A stretch of DNA of 64,000 bases, from positions 186,001-250,000 of the forward strand of contig JAUYVI010000007.1 in assembly GCA_030715195.1 (NCBI GenBank). The letters run 5' to 3'. The position numbers and the translations under genes were made by a program. Shown here piece after piece: positions 18,851 through 29,036 of the stretch (positions are counted from its first letter, which is position 1; every line of letters begins with the position of its first letter). The DNA comes from Dongia sedimenti (lineage in GTDB: Bacteria > Pseudomonadota > Alphaproteobacteria > Dongiales > Dongiaceae). The notes beneath the pieces were generated by a model, which was not told the origin of the DNA, searched no databases, and saw only the letters and a list, made by a program, of their open reading frames with translations.

Positions 18851-21509
18851 ATGGACTCAAGGGAAACTTCGCCCGCAACGCACACTCTCCGGACGCTGGC
18901 CGACCTGCTGGAGGGATTTCGCGACCGTGGCGATCAGCCTGCGGTCATGCTGGATCGCGAGGGCGGGTTTGAAACCTCGACTTATCGCTGGCTGGCCGAC
19001 TGCGCAACGAAGCTTGCGCAAGGGTTGATTGCCGCCGGCGTCGTTTCCGGCGAGCCGATCGCGATCCTGGCGCCGAACAGCGCCGCATGGATCGCCGCAT
19101 ATTTCGGAATCGTGACGGCCGGCGCGACGGCGGTACCCCTGGACTATCGCGCGACCGCCGGTGAGCTCGAAGAAATGCTGGCGCGCAGTGGATCGCGCCG
19201 GCTTTTCACGATCGAAGCCGCATCGGCACACCTGCCGCCCTCCTGGCGAGGCGGCGATCACGAAATCTATCTGATAGACGGCATCGGGAGTGCTGTGTCC
19301 GGCCTTGTCGGCTGGGACGCATTGTTGGCGGCGTCGCATGCCCCCGTGGCACTGCCCGGATCGAGCCGGAAACCCGCGCCTCGCTCCTGTTCACATCCGG
19401 CACAACCGGAACACCGAAGGTGGTGCCGCTCTGTCACCGGCATTGCTTTCCGAGCACATCATTGCCGAGGGCGAGAGCATGCTGCTTCCCTTGCCGCTGC
19501 ATCACACCTATCCCTTCACGGTCGGGATGCTGGCAAGCCTCGCCAGTGGCGCCACTCTGGTCATGCCGGGTGGCGTCACGGGCCCGCAGATCCTCCACGC
19601 CGCACGCGCCGCGCGGGTTGTCGTTATCCTCGGTGTTCCTGGCCTCTATCGCGCCATCGTCAATGGAATCGAGGGTGGAATAGCTCGGCGCGGCTCGCTC
19701 GCGCGCGCGGCATTCGACCGGCTGTTAGCGCTGTCGATCTGGCTGCGGCGAACATTCGGGCTGCGCATCGGCGGCATCCTGTTCGCGCGCTTACGCGCCG
19801 CGTTCGGCGACCGCCTCCGTGTGCTCGGCTGCGGCGGCGCGAAGCTGGATCTCGAGGTCGCCTGGAAGCTGGAAGGATTGGGCTGGCAGGTCTTAAGCGG
19901 CTATGGCCTCACCGAAACGGCGCCGATCCTGACCTTCAACCCGCCGCATCGCGCACGATTGGACTCGGAGGGACTGCCGATTCCGGGCGTCCGGTTGCGC
20001 GTCGAGGCACCCGCAGCCGCGCCATACGGCGAGATCCTCGCCTCTGGGCCGAGCATCTTCGACGGCTATCTCGACAATCCCGCCGCAAACGCGTCGGCCT
20101 TCGCCGAGCCTGGATGGTTTCGCACGGGCGACCTCGGCTACCTGGATCGCGACGGCTACCTTCATGTTGTCGGCCGTGCCAACGAAACGCTCGTGCTGCC
20201 GGATGGAAAAAAGCTCTTTCCAGAGGATGTCGAAACCCGGTACGCGGCCATTCCCTTCATCAAGGAAATTGCGGTCCTGCTGCAAGAGAACACGCTGGTG
20301 GGGCTGGTCGTCCCGGATCCCGACGCGATCCGCGTCGAGGGAACGGCTCGGGTCGAGGCGTTGCTGCGCGAAGCGATTGAGGCAACCGCTGCAACCCTGC
20401 GGCCGCATGAGCGGCTCTCGGGATATGCAATCGTCCAGGAACCGTTGCCGCGCACCCATCTTGGCAAGCTCAAGCGACACCTGCTGCCGGATATCTATGG
20501 CCGCGCGCGAGCCGGCCAGCGGCAGAGACCGGCGGCGGAAATGACGGCAGACGATACAGCCTGGCTGGCACGCGCCGATATCAAGCCGATCTGGGACTGG
20601 CTGCTTGCCCGCTATGCCGATCAGCGGATTTCACTCGACACCAGTCCGCAGTTGGACCTCGGCGTAGACTCCCTGCAGTGGATCGAACTCACGCTCGAAT
20701 TGCACGACCGGTTCGGTATCAGGTTGAGCGAAGCGGCGATCGGACGGATTCTGTCGATCCGCAACCTTCTTGAGGAAGTCGCGCGGCAGCAACTGGAGCC
20801 GGAGCGCCATCCGGTGCAGACCGCGCCCGCGCCGGAACAGTGGTTAACGCCCGCCGGGCCGGGCTATGCGTTGCTTGCGATGATGCTCTATGGCATGAGC
20901 GTGATATTCGCTCGCCTGGTGTTCCGTTTGAAGGTTCTGGACAAGCAACTGGTGCCGGCGGGCGGCCCGATCGTTCTGACGCCGAACCATAACAGCTATC
21001 TGGATCCGATCGTGCTTGCTGCGAGCCTCGGCTGGGGCGAGCTGCGCAGTACCTATTGGGCAGGTTGGTCGCGGATCATGTTTGCGGGGCCGGTCACGCG
21101 CGCCATCAGCCGCGCGGCCAACGTCCTGCCCGTGGACCCGGACCGCAATCCGGGCGCCGCGCTTTTACTGGCCACGTCGGCGCTCAAGATCAAGGACAGG
21201 CTGGTCTGGTTTCCGGAGGGCCGCCGCTCTCCTACGGGGGAGGTTACAGAGTTTCTGCCTGGCATAGCGCTGGTTTTGGAGCAGACCGGCGCCCGGGCAG
21301 TCCCCCTCTATATCAGCGGCACGTTCGAGGCCCTTCCTCGCACGCGCCTGCTCCCGCGGCCGCACAGAGTCACAGTGACGTTCGGCAGTCCCGTTACTGC
21401 CGATGCTCTGGCGGAACGCGGCGAAGGGTCCGACCGCCATGCTCGGATAGCAAGCGCTCTTCGGAAGGCTGTCGCAGACTTGGCCAAAGTCAGGGATAGC
21501 ACTGCATGA
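18851..21509 (+). pseudogene. Acyl-AMP ligase / acyl carrier / PlsC acyltransferase fusion, broken by two frameshifts
   Basis: A three-domain protein (about 880 aa if repaired) resembling Aas-type bifunctional enzymes that activate a fatty acid and transfer it to lysophospholipid. The frame starting at ATG 18851 encodes the N-terminal ligase part to about 19355. The motif LLFTSGTTGTPKVVPL is then in a second frame (about 19356-19440), and the rest is in a third frame to 21509. Each step equals loss of one base. The third frame holds the ligase C-lobe (SGYGLTETAPIL, GDLGYLDRDGYLHVVGR), an acyl carrier domain (LDLGVDSLQWIEL) and PlsC motifs (NHNSYLD, FPEGRRSPTGE). It follows rtcB by 69 nt. It could be decay or assembly error. 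Confidence 0.8.
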
Positions 21510-21587
21510 AGGGCGGAAAGCTGCAATCCTCGACATGCCTTCGGTATAGCCTGGAGCCAGCCTAGCGACGTGAAGCCGCCACAGTTT

Positions 21588-22265
21588 TCATGCGAGATAG
21601 GCCGCGATGACGCCCGAGAGAATGATGCCGTCGAAGGTACCAGCTCCCCCGATACTCAGAATGCCGGACGGAACCTTCTCCACTTCCTTCAGATGCAGCA
21701 GGTCCGCACCCACCAATGGCCCCGCCACGCCGGCAATGAAAGCCACAGGCGGTGCTTGATCCGGCGCGGCCAGCAATGCGGCGACGGCTGCAATGCAGCC
21801 CGGCACCAGACCCGGCAGGCCGATGCCCAAGCCGGGTATGGGCCGCGCCAGGAAATAGCAAGCCGCGACATTGGCGACGCAGGCAAAGCCTACGGCGCCG
21901 AGCAAGTGCGGCTTGAGGATGGCTATGTTGGCGAGCTCGTAGAGTGCAAGTCCGGTCGGAATCACGCATCCGCCGAGATTCACCGCGACAATTACTTCAG
22001 AACTGAATCGACGCAGTTCGGGCCAGAGGTCATGCAGGCCCAGTACGGAAAGAGGATTGGTGTCAACCGTGACGGAGCGCTGGATGCGCCGGATCGGAAT
22101 ATTGATGAACCCGCCGATGATGACCGCCAGCACCAACAGCAGTGCGATGCCGGGGCTGAGGTGCAGTTTGGCCAGGCTGACCGCCATGACCCCCGCGAAT
22201 AAGACCGGCAGCAAGACAATGAGCAGAAGTGCCACGAGAAGCGAAAGCCAGACGAGCACGAGCAT
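21588..22265 (-). CDS. DUF1614-family membrane protein
   Basis: A 225-aa integral membrane protein with six or more hydrophobic segments, matching the DUF1614 outline (GGFINIPIRRI near residue 52, ADLLHLKEVEKVPSGILSIGGAGTFDGI at the end, read in parts). The function is unknown. It lies 35 nt downstream of the CapA gene and is probably co-transcribed from the FNR-type box at 23494. It is convergent with the acyl-ligase gene. Confidence 0.82.
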   Translation of the reverse strand: MLVLVWLSLLVALLLIVLLPVLFAGVMAVSLAKLHLSPGIALLLVLAVIIGGFINIPIRRIQRSVTVDTNPLSVLGLHDLWPELRRFSSEVIVAVNLGGCVIPTGLALYELANIAILKPHLLGAVGFACVANVAACYFLARPIPGLGIGLPGLVPGCIAAVAALLAAPDQAPPVAFIAGVAGPLVGADLLHLKEVEKVPSGILSIGGAGTFDGIILSGVIAAYLA

Positions 22266-22300
22266 TGATCATGGTCCTTCCTGCAAATGTGCGGCGCTCA

Positions 22301-23425
22301 TCAGGACCAACTCAGCCGGAGTACGCCAGCCGCATGATCTACCCGCGTGCCGAGAGCCTGACCCTGACGCGTCAGGGTTGCGGCCAGCCAATCGGCTTCT
22401 TCCGCTTTCGCCGTATGCAGCTGGAATTTGGCCACGTGAAACGGCAGCATGGCGAGGTTTGTCAGATTCCCAGTGGCGGGATCGAGTTCGGGCAGATAGG
22501 CCAAGGTGAGATCTGGGCGATACTTTTCTTCGCCGCCGATACCCTCATAGTCATTGAGAAAGTCCCCGCAGCCATAGAGGATCAACTTGCCTTCATGCAC
22601 TTCGAGCCCTCTCGGATGATGCGAAGAGTGACCGTGGACCAGATCGACTCCGGCGCTCCTGGTCAGTCCTTGGGCAAAGCGCCGCTGCTCGGCAGAGATG
22701 GTATAGCCCCAATTGCCACCCCAATGGATCGATACCAAGGCGAGATCGCCGGGACGCTTCACGCGTCCGATCACCGCGGCGACAGCTTCGAGACTGCGGT
22801 CGGTGAAATCCGACAGCAGTGCCACCCCCGGACGTTCGGCGCGAGCCGCCCACGATCGCGGAATGCCGCTTGAGTCCGAACCGAGAGCGAGAACGATCAA
22901 TCGTCCGCCACTGAAGGGAAGAATGGCGGGCGCCCAAGCCTCCTCGGCATCCCGGCCGGCCCCCGCCGGCACGATGCCCGCGGCGCGCAGATCCGTGATG
23001 GTTTCAATCAAGCCCGATGGGCCCCAATCGGCAACATGGTTGTTGGCAAGAACGCAACAATCGATGCCGAAAGCCGTCAGGCAACCGATATTGCGGGGAT
23101 CCATCTTGTAGTTGATGCCTTTGGGTGCCGGTGTCGTGCTCCTGGTAATGCTGGTTTCCAGATTGACGATGCGCAGGTCCGGCCGCCGGTGCGCGACCGA
23201 GGAGATCGCGTCGCCCCATATATAGTCGAAGTCGACCGGCCGCGGGATTGGCCCGTTTGCCGCCTCCGCCAATTCCACGTAGCGCATCGCGGATTTTGCC
23301 CATCGCTCGTAAAGGCGCGGCTCGGCGGGATGTGGGAGCACCTGGTCTATGCCGCGACCCGTCATGACGTCTCCGGTCAGAAGCAGCCGCGGCCCGCCTG
23401 GATGTTCCTGCTCATTGCTCGCCAT
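22301..23425 (-). CDS. CapA family (poly-gamma-glutamate synthesis-type) metallophosphatase-like protein
   Basis: A 374-aa CapA-fold protein (PGA_cap): LLLTGDVMTGRGIDQVL near residue 10, VNLETSIT, CCVLANNHVADWG, SIHWGGNWGY and GHSSHHPRGLEV, giving the usual Asp/Asn/His metal-binding set. The ATG at 23425 is preferred over 23443 because GGAGGGG lies 6 nt before it. No signal peptide is evident, so a cytoplasmic phosphatase-like role is possible. It heads the CapA-DUF1614 unit, 69 nt from the FNR-type box. Confidence 0.85.
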   Translation of the reverse strand: MASNEQEHPGGPRLLLTGDVMTGRGIDQVLPHPAEPRLYERWAKSAMRYVELAEAANGPIPRPVDFDYIWGDAISSVAHRRPDLRIVNLETSITRSTTPAPKGINYKMDPRNIGCLTAFGIDCCVLANNHVADWGPSGLIETITDLRAAGIVPAGAGRDAEEAWAPAILPFSGGRLIVLALGSDSSGIPRSWAARAERPGVALLSDFTDRSLEAVAAVIGRVKRPGDLALVSIHWGGNWGYTISAEQRRFAQGLTRSAGVDLVHGHSSHHPRGLEVHEGKLILYGCGDFLNDYEGIGGEEKYRPDLTLAYLPELDPATGNLTNLAMLPFHVAKFQLHTAKAEEADWLAATLTRQGQALGTRVDHAAGVLRLSWS

Positions 23426-23493
23426 GCCAACCCCTCCATCCATCGGTGGCGCATTTCTGCGGCACTATATGATTCCTTTTCAATGGACCAACG

Positions 23494-23507
23494 TTGACCG
23501 AGATCAA
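23494..23507. promoter_or_regulatory. FNR/FixK-type box upstream of the CapA gene
   Basis: TTGACCGAGATCAA (TTGA-N6-TCAA), 69 nt upstream of the CapA ATG. It is the last box of the series; none is seen to the right of this point. Confidence 0.62.
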
Positions 23508-24042
23508 TGGCACTGAAACGGCTCGCTAGAGTCGAGGTGAGACCCGGAAGGGCGTGATGATAGAATAGCAGGGCTGCGACGATGTACGGACCGACATGAC
23601 CGCGGAGTCACGACAAATTCCAACATGTGCATAGCCAGTCGCGCGTCCATGAGCTGCCAGCGAAGGAAGCAGGTAAGCTCGATGCAGTCCAGCCTTGTCA
23701 CTACAGACTTGGCACGCAAGCACCGACGTTGCGGCGGTGAGATATCCCGAACTTGGACGGCTGCGCTGTTCGCGGTTGCGTCTCTCAAGATGGTCGCCAA
23801 GAGCACAGCACGCAGTTGCTGAGTGAGATCAGCGAAGAAGACTTCATGCCTGGCATCGATTGCGAAGAAGCGGACGCGGTGATTGGCGTCTCGATGATCG
23901 CCTACACTGCCACTGACTGGATCTCGGAAGGAAGGCAATTATGAGTTATCGCGAATTTGATGACAAGCCATGCGCGAAATGAGGTAGTCGTCCGAACTCT
24001 AGAATGGTGACCTAAAGGCTGCGACGAGGTCGGGGGTCCTGC
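23508..24042. other. 535-bp stretch with no convincing gene
   Basis: Open frames exist on both strands, but none shows a recognisable motif or a good ribosome site. The stretch separates the CapA unit from the response regulator and marks the end of the FNR-box cluster. A short plus-strand frame at about 23846-23944 is possible but unsupported. Confidence 0.5.
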
Positions 24043-24447
24043 ATGATCGATCCGCAAGTTAGGCGTGTGCTCATCGTCGATGACGATCCGCAGGTTCTAG
24101 AAACCGTCGCATCTATGCTCCGGTCCATCGGCTTCGAGGTCATTTGTACTGGCGGCTCAGATGCTGCCATCGCTCTTCTTCAAGACGATCGGCGGCCGGA
24201 CGTCATTCTGACCGACATTCATATGGCGGACGGTGACGGGTTTGAACTGATCAACGCCGTACGGGAGCAGGGATTGAGCATTCCCATCGTGGCGATGTCG
24301 GGGGGCTCGGGTACCATGGACGCTGATCATCTGGAGCTTGCGCGCAAACTCGGCGCTGCGGCCGTCATCGACAAGCCATTCCGCAGCTCACACCTCGCGG
24401 AGGCCATCGACAGGGCGATAGCGGGCCGCGGCGCACCTCCGCGGTAG
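24043..24447 (+). CDS. Single-domain response regulator (CheY-like receiver)
   Basis: A 134-aa stand-alone receiver: acidic pocket VLIVDDDPQ near residue 9, phospho-acceptor Asp in DVILTDIHMADGDG near residue 58, switch Ser in VAMSGGSG and Lys in VIDKPF near residue 112. It has no output domain. No histidine kinase lies next to it, so it is an orphan regulator here. It is the last intact gene before the repeat and tRNA-fragment junction. Confidence 0.9.
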   Translation: MIDPQVRRVLIVDDDPQVLETVASMLRSIGFEVICTGGSDAAIALLQDDRRPDVILTDIHMADGDGFELINAVREQGLSIPIVAMSGGSGTMDADHLELARKLGAAAVIDKPFRSSHLAEAIDRAIAGRGAPPR

Positions 24448-24462
24448 GGCGCGTGTTCATTG

Positions 24463-24652
24463 AGCGCGATGCCGTTGGTTTTTGGCTTTCCCTGCGGTGC
24501 AGTGTGGGCGGCGCTCCCTTTCTAGGCCCGCCGCAGCGGTCCGCAACCCTCCGCTTCGCTCCGGGTCCTCCACTGACGTTCCGGCCCTTTGGGTGCGGCC
24601 CGCCTCATTCGTCGGGCCTCTTCGGTCGCAAGGCGCCGCCCACCCCGCTTGC
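24463..24652. repeat. ~190-bp GC-rich dispersed repeat, copy 1
   Basis: Closely similar to 42512-42698 (shared blocks include TTGGCTTTCCCTGCGG, GCTTCGCTCCGGGTCCTCCACT and GGTCGCAAGGC, then CGCCCACCCCGCTTG). Inside it, GTGGGCGGCGC near the left pairs with GCGCCGCCCAC near the right, giving a long-range inverted repeat, with smaller dyads in between. Copy 2 precedes ardC in the ICE. A copy here beside the tRNA fragment suggests ICE-derived DNA. Confidence 0.72.
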
Positions 24653-24826
24653 GTCAATTGCCGGCCTGGAAGGGGCGCGCGTTGCTCTGGTCAGAAAGGC
24701 AAAGCCGGGATGGCACTCCTTCGCGAAGAAGAGAGACGGCGTAGATGAAGGCTATCGGCGTCGGCTTGGGTAGCGGATTTCTAGCGCTTGATCAATGCGG
24801 CTCAGCGACCGATCCACTTTGGAGGT

Positions 24827-24876
24827 TTGCCCTCCGAAGGCAAAGGTCGTACGTTCGAATCGTATCGGGTGCGCCA
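24827..24876 (+). other. 3' half of a tRNA-Arg(CCG) gene: probable attachment-site scar
   Basis: From 24827 the sequence folds as tRNA positions 27-76. The anticodon stem is TTGCC/GGCAA with loop CTCCGAA (anticodon CCG). The variable loop is AGGTC. The T arm is GTACG-TTCGAAT-CGTAT, followed by 3' acceptor strand CGGGTGC, discriminator G and encoded CCA. The 26 bases before it do not form a D arm or the matching GCACCCG acceptor strand, so this is not a working tRNA. Exact 3' halves of tRNA genes are typical of integrase attachment sites. Its orientation implies that an element once joined it from the left. Confidence 0.85.
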
Positions 24877-25140
24877 GATTTTCCAATGACTTAGCTGGCC
24901 AGCTTCCTTCCTGCCGAAGCTTCACGGAAGCACCACGGAAGCAGACGGTGTCGCAGTTGAGCGCATTTGGTCGCCGCTGCCGACCTCGCTCGATCGGGTG
25001 TCTACTTTGCCGTCTGCCCTTGCTCGCAGCGCTCCTCAACCCAGAACACGGCTGACATCCCAGAGGTCTGCCGCCGTAAATGTAGCCTTGAAGAGCGCTC
25101 CCATCTGCTGCCCGTCTTCGTTATGGGGCAACTCAACGCA

Positions 25141-25429
25141 TCATTTGCGTGCCTTGAGATCTGCTATCGACGGCCTGCCACGCCTTGAGGCTCGTGGATC
25201 AGCAGGATCGTGTGCCCCTGGCGGCTCTCGATGCTGTTGGATGAAAGCTTCAAGATCCGAGATCGCAAACAAAGTTCGGCGACCGATCTTCGTCACGACA
25301 GGGCCCCCGCCCTTTGTAGACGAGATCTCTCAAAGCCCCGCGTGAGAGGGATAGGGTGAGGGCTGCCTGCTCATAGCTGAGTAGGAGCTGGGGTACGGCT
25401 GCCCCAATCGGCATAGTCTTCCGAGGCAT
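25141..25429 (-). pseudogene. Excisionase/AlpA-like HTH gene, frameshifted
   Basis: Read from the ATG at 25429 the protein is MPRKTMPIGAA, then LLLSYEQAALTLSLSRGALRDLVYKGRG, a MerR/AlpA-type helix-turn-helix as in phage and ICE excisionases. At the GGGGG run (about 25308-25312) the frame breaks. One frame over it continues VVTKIGRRTLFAISDLEAFIQQH and ends at 25141. A one-base change in a homopolymer explains it, either as decay or as sequencing error. Its position 265 bp from the tRNA-Arg scar fits a recombination module, but no integrase is visible beside it. Confidence 0.6.
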
Positions 25430-25535
25430 CTGCGGTAGCTCCTGCGCCGATTCTGAAGGCGTGGCTATGTGGGCGCTTAAGTGCGCTATTTTTGCGTCCA
25501 ATGGGCTTCGGTCCGACAGCTTTCTGCCGGGGCTG

Positions 25536-25871
25536 TTACCGCACTCGGCGCTGAAGACGGTAGGTTAGCGTTACACCGCGAATGTCGGGGTGCGAGCGCA
25601 AGCGAGCCAACGCTGGCTGTAGTTGGCGACCTCTCGGAACGTGCAGGCGACAAATGATCGTCTCTCCCAATGCCCCATATCGCCGCGCGATGATCGAAAC
25701 CGGCGACGAGCCTGCTTCTGCAAAGAGACCGCAAATGATCGCCAGTGTTGGCCAATTGCAGTCTCCACGGATCTCGACTTCCTGGACCAGGCTATAATCG
25801 GGAAATGCGGACAAGAACTCGTTTGCACGGTCCACATATTCGAATCCTGGCAGATCCAACTGGCTTGGCAT
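25536..25871 (-). CDS. Hypothetical protein, possible ACT-like fold
   Basis: A 111-aa protein with no clear family. The C-terminal half (GETIICRLHVPRGRQL, then RLRSHPDIRGVTLTYRL) has the beta-alpha-beta spacing of small ligand-binding ACT-like domains. I chose ATG 25871, with AAGGG upstream, over a TTG at 25898. It lies alone between the excisionase remnant and edd, with about 290 bp of unassigned sequence before edd. The call is weak beyond being probably coding. Confidence 0.45.
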   Translation of the reverse strand: MPSQLDLPGFEYVDRANEFLSAFPDYSLVQEVEIRGDCNWPTLAIICGLFAEAGSSPVSIIARRYGALGETIICRLHVPRGRQLQPALARLRSHPDIRGVTLTYRLQRRVR

Positions 25872-26163
25872 TTCCTGGATCCCTTCGATCAGGCTCAAGC
25901 TCGAAGGGTGAAGCGCACCCCTCGCTTTAGCGGTATTTGTCTCGCGCCCGCAAGCTGAAGCTCAAATCGGCGCGTGGGGGGTCCATACCCCGGGTGGTCA
26001 AAGGTTGCGAAGACGAGCGGTTCTGAAGAGCCGTATTCGCATCACGGCCGTGATCCGATCTCCCCGTTGCTGTCGTCCGAAGAAGATCCGTTGGCCCGGC
26101 GATCGCCGATTGAGCAACCGCCGCAAGGGCCGATGGACGGAAATAGTCTTAACCCTTAGCCTC

Positions 26164-27975
26164 TCAAAGCACGCTCGCCCCGCGATCGGCTGCGCCGACT
26201 TGTGCTCGGAAGCCGGCGAAGAGCTCGCGGCCCATGCCCAAATGCTGGCTGCGCAGGTCCTCGGTCGCCGGTGCCCGCGAAAGGAACTCGCCCTCATCGC
26301 CGATGAACGCGAGAGTGCCGTTATCCGCATCGATGCGGATCAAGTCGCCGTCATGGATCCTGGCGATGGCGCCACCATCGCTTGCCTCCGGCGTTACGTG
26401 GATCGCTGCCGGCACTTTGCCAGAAGCGCCGGACATACGACCATCGGTCAGCAGCGCGACCTTGAAACCACGGTCCTGCAGTGCCCCGAGCGTGGGCGTC
26501 AGCTTGTGCAATTCCGGCATGCCGATCGCCTTGGGTCCCTGGAAGCGAACCACGGCTACCAAATCACAGTCGATGTCGCCGGCCTTGAATGCGGTTTGGA
26601 CCGCATCTTGCGAGTGAAACACGCGCGCTTTGGCCTCGACCACGCGGTTCTCGGGCTTGACGGTGCTGACCTTGATCACAGCGTGGCCGAGATTGCCCGT
26701 CAGCAACTTCAGGCCGCCGCTCTCGGAGAATGGCGTGCCCGCTGCAGCGAGGATCCCGCTATTGCCTGACGATTTGGGTGCGGGCTCGAAAGTCAGTCTT
26801 CCGTCCAAGAGCTTGGCCTCGGCGGCATAGTGCGACAGTCCAGCGCCGTATACCGTCTTCACATCCTCATGCAAGTGACCGCTTCCCAGGAGCTCGCGGA
26901 TCAGAAAACCCATTCCGCCAGCAGCGTGAAACTCGTTCACGTCGGCGATGCCATTGGGATAGACTCGCACGAGCAAGGGCACCACCTCGCTCAGGTCGGC
27001 CATATCCCGCCAGGTGAGGTGCAGGCCCGCCGCCGCGGCAATGGCTATGAGATGAATGGTGTGGTTGGTCGAGCCGCCGGTTGCGAGCAGGCCCACGAGG
27101 CTGTTCACGATGGTCTTCTCGGAAATCACATGGCCGACCGGCGTGTACTCGTTGCCTGTAGCGGTCAGCGACAGCGCCCGCTTCGCAGCCTCGCGGGTTA
27201 GCGCCTCGCGCAGCGGCGTACCCGGATTGACGAAGCTGGCACCCGGCAGGTGCAGGCCCATGATCTCCATCAGCATCTGATTGGAGTTGGCAGTACCATA
27301 GAAAGTGCAGGTGCCGGGCGAATGGTAGGACTTCACCTCGGCTTCGAGGAGCTCGGCGCGGCCAACCTTGCCCTCGGAGTAGAGCTGGCGGATACGGGTC
27401 TTCTCGTCATTGGCAATGCCTGACGGCATCGGTCCAGCAGGAACGAACACGGCGGGGAGGTGGCCGAAGGCAAGCGAACCGATCAGCAGGCCCGGCACGA
27501 TCTTGTCGCAGATGCCGAGAAACACCGCAGCGTCGAACATGTTGTGGCTGAGCGCAATCGCCGTCGCCAGGGCGATCACGTCGCGCGAAAACAAAGACAG
27601 GTCCATGCCCGGCTGGCCCTGGGTCACTCCGTCGCACATCGCGGGTACACTGCCTGCCACCTGCGCCGTAGCACCGATCGCCCGCGCCGCATCTTTGATG
27701 ATGTCGGGATAGAGCTGATACGGCTGATGCGCGCTCAGCATGTCGTTGTATGACGTCACGATCCCGAGGTTCGGCGCCCGGTTGCCGGCAAGCTTCGTCT
27801 TGTCGGCTGACGAGCATGCGGCGAATCCGTGGGCAAGATTGCCGCAGCTGAGGGACGCACGATAGACGCCCTCTCGGCGAGCGCGGTCGATGCGGTCAAG
27901 ATAGTCCCGGCGTGTGTCAGCGCTGCGTGCCGAGATTCGATCGGTCACGTCTCGAACGGCCTTGAGGACGGGCAT
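26164..27975 (-). CDS. edd: 6-phosphogluconate dehydratase (Entner-Doudoroff)
   Basis: Converts 6-phosphogluconate to 2-keto-3-deoxy-6-phosphogluconate, 603 aa, full family length. Fe-S cluster and substrate regions are visible: [42 protein letters not shown] and [11 protein letters not shown], with [16 protein letters not shown] near the C-terminus. No eda or zwf is next to it. It probably shares a unit with the SDR gene 28 bp upstream, whose promoter region carries the GntR operator. In this cluster it would channel sugar acid produced from the imported compound. Confidence 0.95.
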   Translation of the reverse strand: MPVLKAVRDVTDRISARSADTRRDYLDRIDRARREGVYRASLSCGNLAHGFAACSSADKTKLAGNRAPNLGIVTSYNDMLSAHQPYQLYPDIIKDAARAIGATAQVAGSVPAMCDGVTQGQPGMDLSLFSRDVIALATAIALSHNMFDAAVFLGICDKIVPGLLIGSLAFGHLPAVFVPAGPMPSGIANDEKTRIRQLYSEGKVGRAELLEAEVKSYHSPGTCTFYGTANSNQMLMEIMGLHLPGASFVNPGTPLREALTREAAKRALSLTATGNEYTPVGHVISEKTIVNSLVGLLATGGSTNHTIHLIAIAAAAGLHLTWRDMADLSEVVPLLVRVYPNGIADVNEFHAAGGMGFLIRELLGSGHLHEDVKTVYGAGLSHYAAEAKLLDGRLTFEPAPKSSGNSGILAAAGTPFSESGGLKLLTGNLGHAVIKVSTVKPENRVVEAKARVFHSQDAVQTAFKAGDIDCDLVAVVRFQGPKAIGMPELHKLTPTLGALQDRGFKVALLTDGRMSGASGKVPAAIHVTPEASDGGAIARIHDGDLIRIDADNGTLAFIGDEGEFLSRAPATEDLRSQHLGMGRELFAGFRAQVGAADRGASVL

Positions 27976-28003
27976 TTGAGTTCCTGCGGGTGCCTTTAGA
28001 AGA

Positions 28004-28750
28004 TCAAATGCCCGGCTTCAGGAAGTTCCCACTGGGGAGGGGCTTCATAAACTGCGGAACCGGAGAGGCTTCACCAATGTAGACGCGGGCCGGTCGCGTA
28101 ACGATGAATGCGACATAGTCTGCAACGTCCTCGGGCAGGAGCAGCTTCGACTGATCATCGATGTGGTTCTCGGCACGCTGTTGGGTGTCCACGGCTCCGG
28201 GGCAGAGCGCCGTCGCCTTGACGCCGAACTCGATGCCCTCGGCATCCGTCGTCTGGGTCAGGCCGAGCATGCCGAACTTCGACGCGGCGTACGCGCCGAA
28301 TTTCGCCGAAGCGACTTTGCCGGCGCGGGAGACGATGTTGACGATATGTCCGCTTCCCCGGTCGCACATATGCTGGAAGAAGGCCTGGGTACAAAGAAAG
28401 GTACCCTTGAGATTGATGGCCATCATCCAATCCCAATCTTCTTCCTTGATGTTGGGAATGGCGTTGTGGATCGCGACACCGGCATTGTTGACCAGGATAT
28501 CGACCGCACCGAAGCGGTCGAATGCGGCTTGGGCCAATGCCATGACCTGGGCCTTATGCTGGATATCGGTCTGAACGGCCAAGGCCCCTGACCCGATCGC
28601 CTTAACCTCAGCTGCGACGGCTTCGATTTGGTCCACTTCGGGTGCGGCGAGGACGATGTTGCAGCCTTCCCTGCTCAGAGCATGGGCGGTCGCACGCCCG
28701 ATACCGCGGCCGGCGCCGGTGATGACGGCGGTTTTGCCTTTCAATTTCAC
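28004..28750 (-). CDS. SDR-family oxidoreductase
   Basis: A 248-aa classical short-chain dehydrogenase: NAD(P)-binding [15 protein letters not shown] near residue 12, NNAGVA, catalytic Tyr/Lys in YAASKFG preceded by a Ser at IVSRAGK, and a PGAVDTQ loop. The presence of glutamate-valine-aspartate (APEVDQ) after the second strand favours neither cofactor clearly. The substrate may be a polyol or sugar intermediate. The gene diverges from the GntR regulator and has the 28894-28905 operator upstream. Confidence 0.88.
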   Translation of the reverse strand: MKLKGKTAVITGAGRGIGRATAHALSREGCNIVLAAPEVDQIEAVAAEVKAIGSGALAVQTDIQHKAQVMALAQAAFDRFGAVDILVNNAGVAIHNAIPNIKEEDWDWMMAINLKGTFLCTQAFFQHMCDRGSGHIVNIVSRAGKVASAKFGAYAASKFGMLGLTQTTDAEGIEFGVKATALCPGAVDTQQRAENHIDDQSKLLLPEDVADYVAFIVTRPARVYIGEASPVPQFMKPLPSGNFLKPGI

Positions 28751-28893
28751 GAAAGATCACCTTTAACTTTGAGATCCTGTCCCGGACATGGCGCCGGCGG
28801 GATCGTTTGAGGGTCGTCGTTGAGCATCACGGTGAAGTGCCGCGCCTCCCTGTGGACGGCATTTGCAATTCAAGTGAGCTCCTGCATGCTCGG

Positions 28894-28905
28894 TGGTATA
28901 TACCA
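28894..28905. promoter_or_regulatory. GntR-type operator 1 (SDR-edd / gntR intergenic)
   Basis: TGGTATATACCA, a perfect 12-bp palindrome between the divergent SDR and GntR genes. The same 12-mer recurs at 31074 and, with one base changed, at 31235. HutC/FarR-type GntR proteins bind palindromes of the GT-N-TA-N-AC class, so the adjacent regulator is the likely binder, including autoregulation. Confidence 0.78.
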
Positions 28906-29036
28906 GATTGTCAAGCGCCTTGGTTGCGTATGGCGCTATCCCCTATTCATGAAGTCCGGAGACCCGCGGCCTTCATGAGTTGGGGCGGACTATTTTGACG
29001 CGCGCCCAATGCGCGATGCTTGAGGAAGGCCGGCCT

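Noticed and set aside
24801-24876. A complete tRNA-Arg gene
   Set aside because: Positions 1-26 do not form the acceptor 5' strand or D arm; only the 3' half is tRNA-like.
24752-25039. Minus-strand protein-coding gene overlapping the tRNA fragment
   Set aside because: Its sequence (PIRFERTTFAFGG) is simply the tRNA arm read backwards, a common false call.
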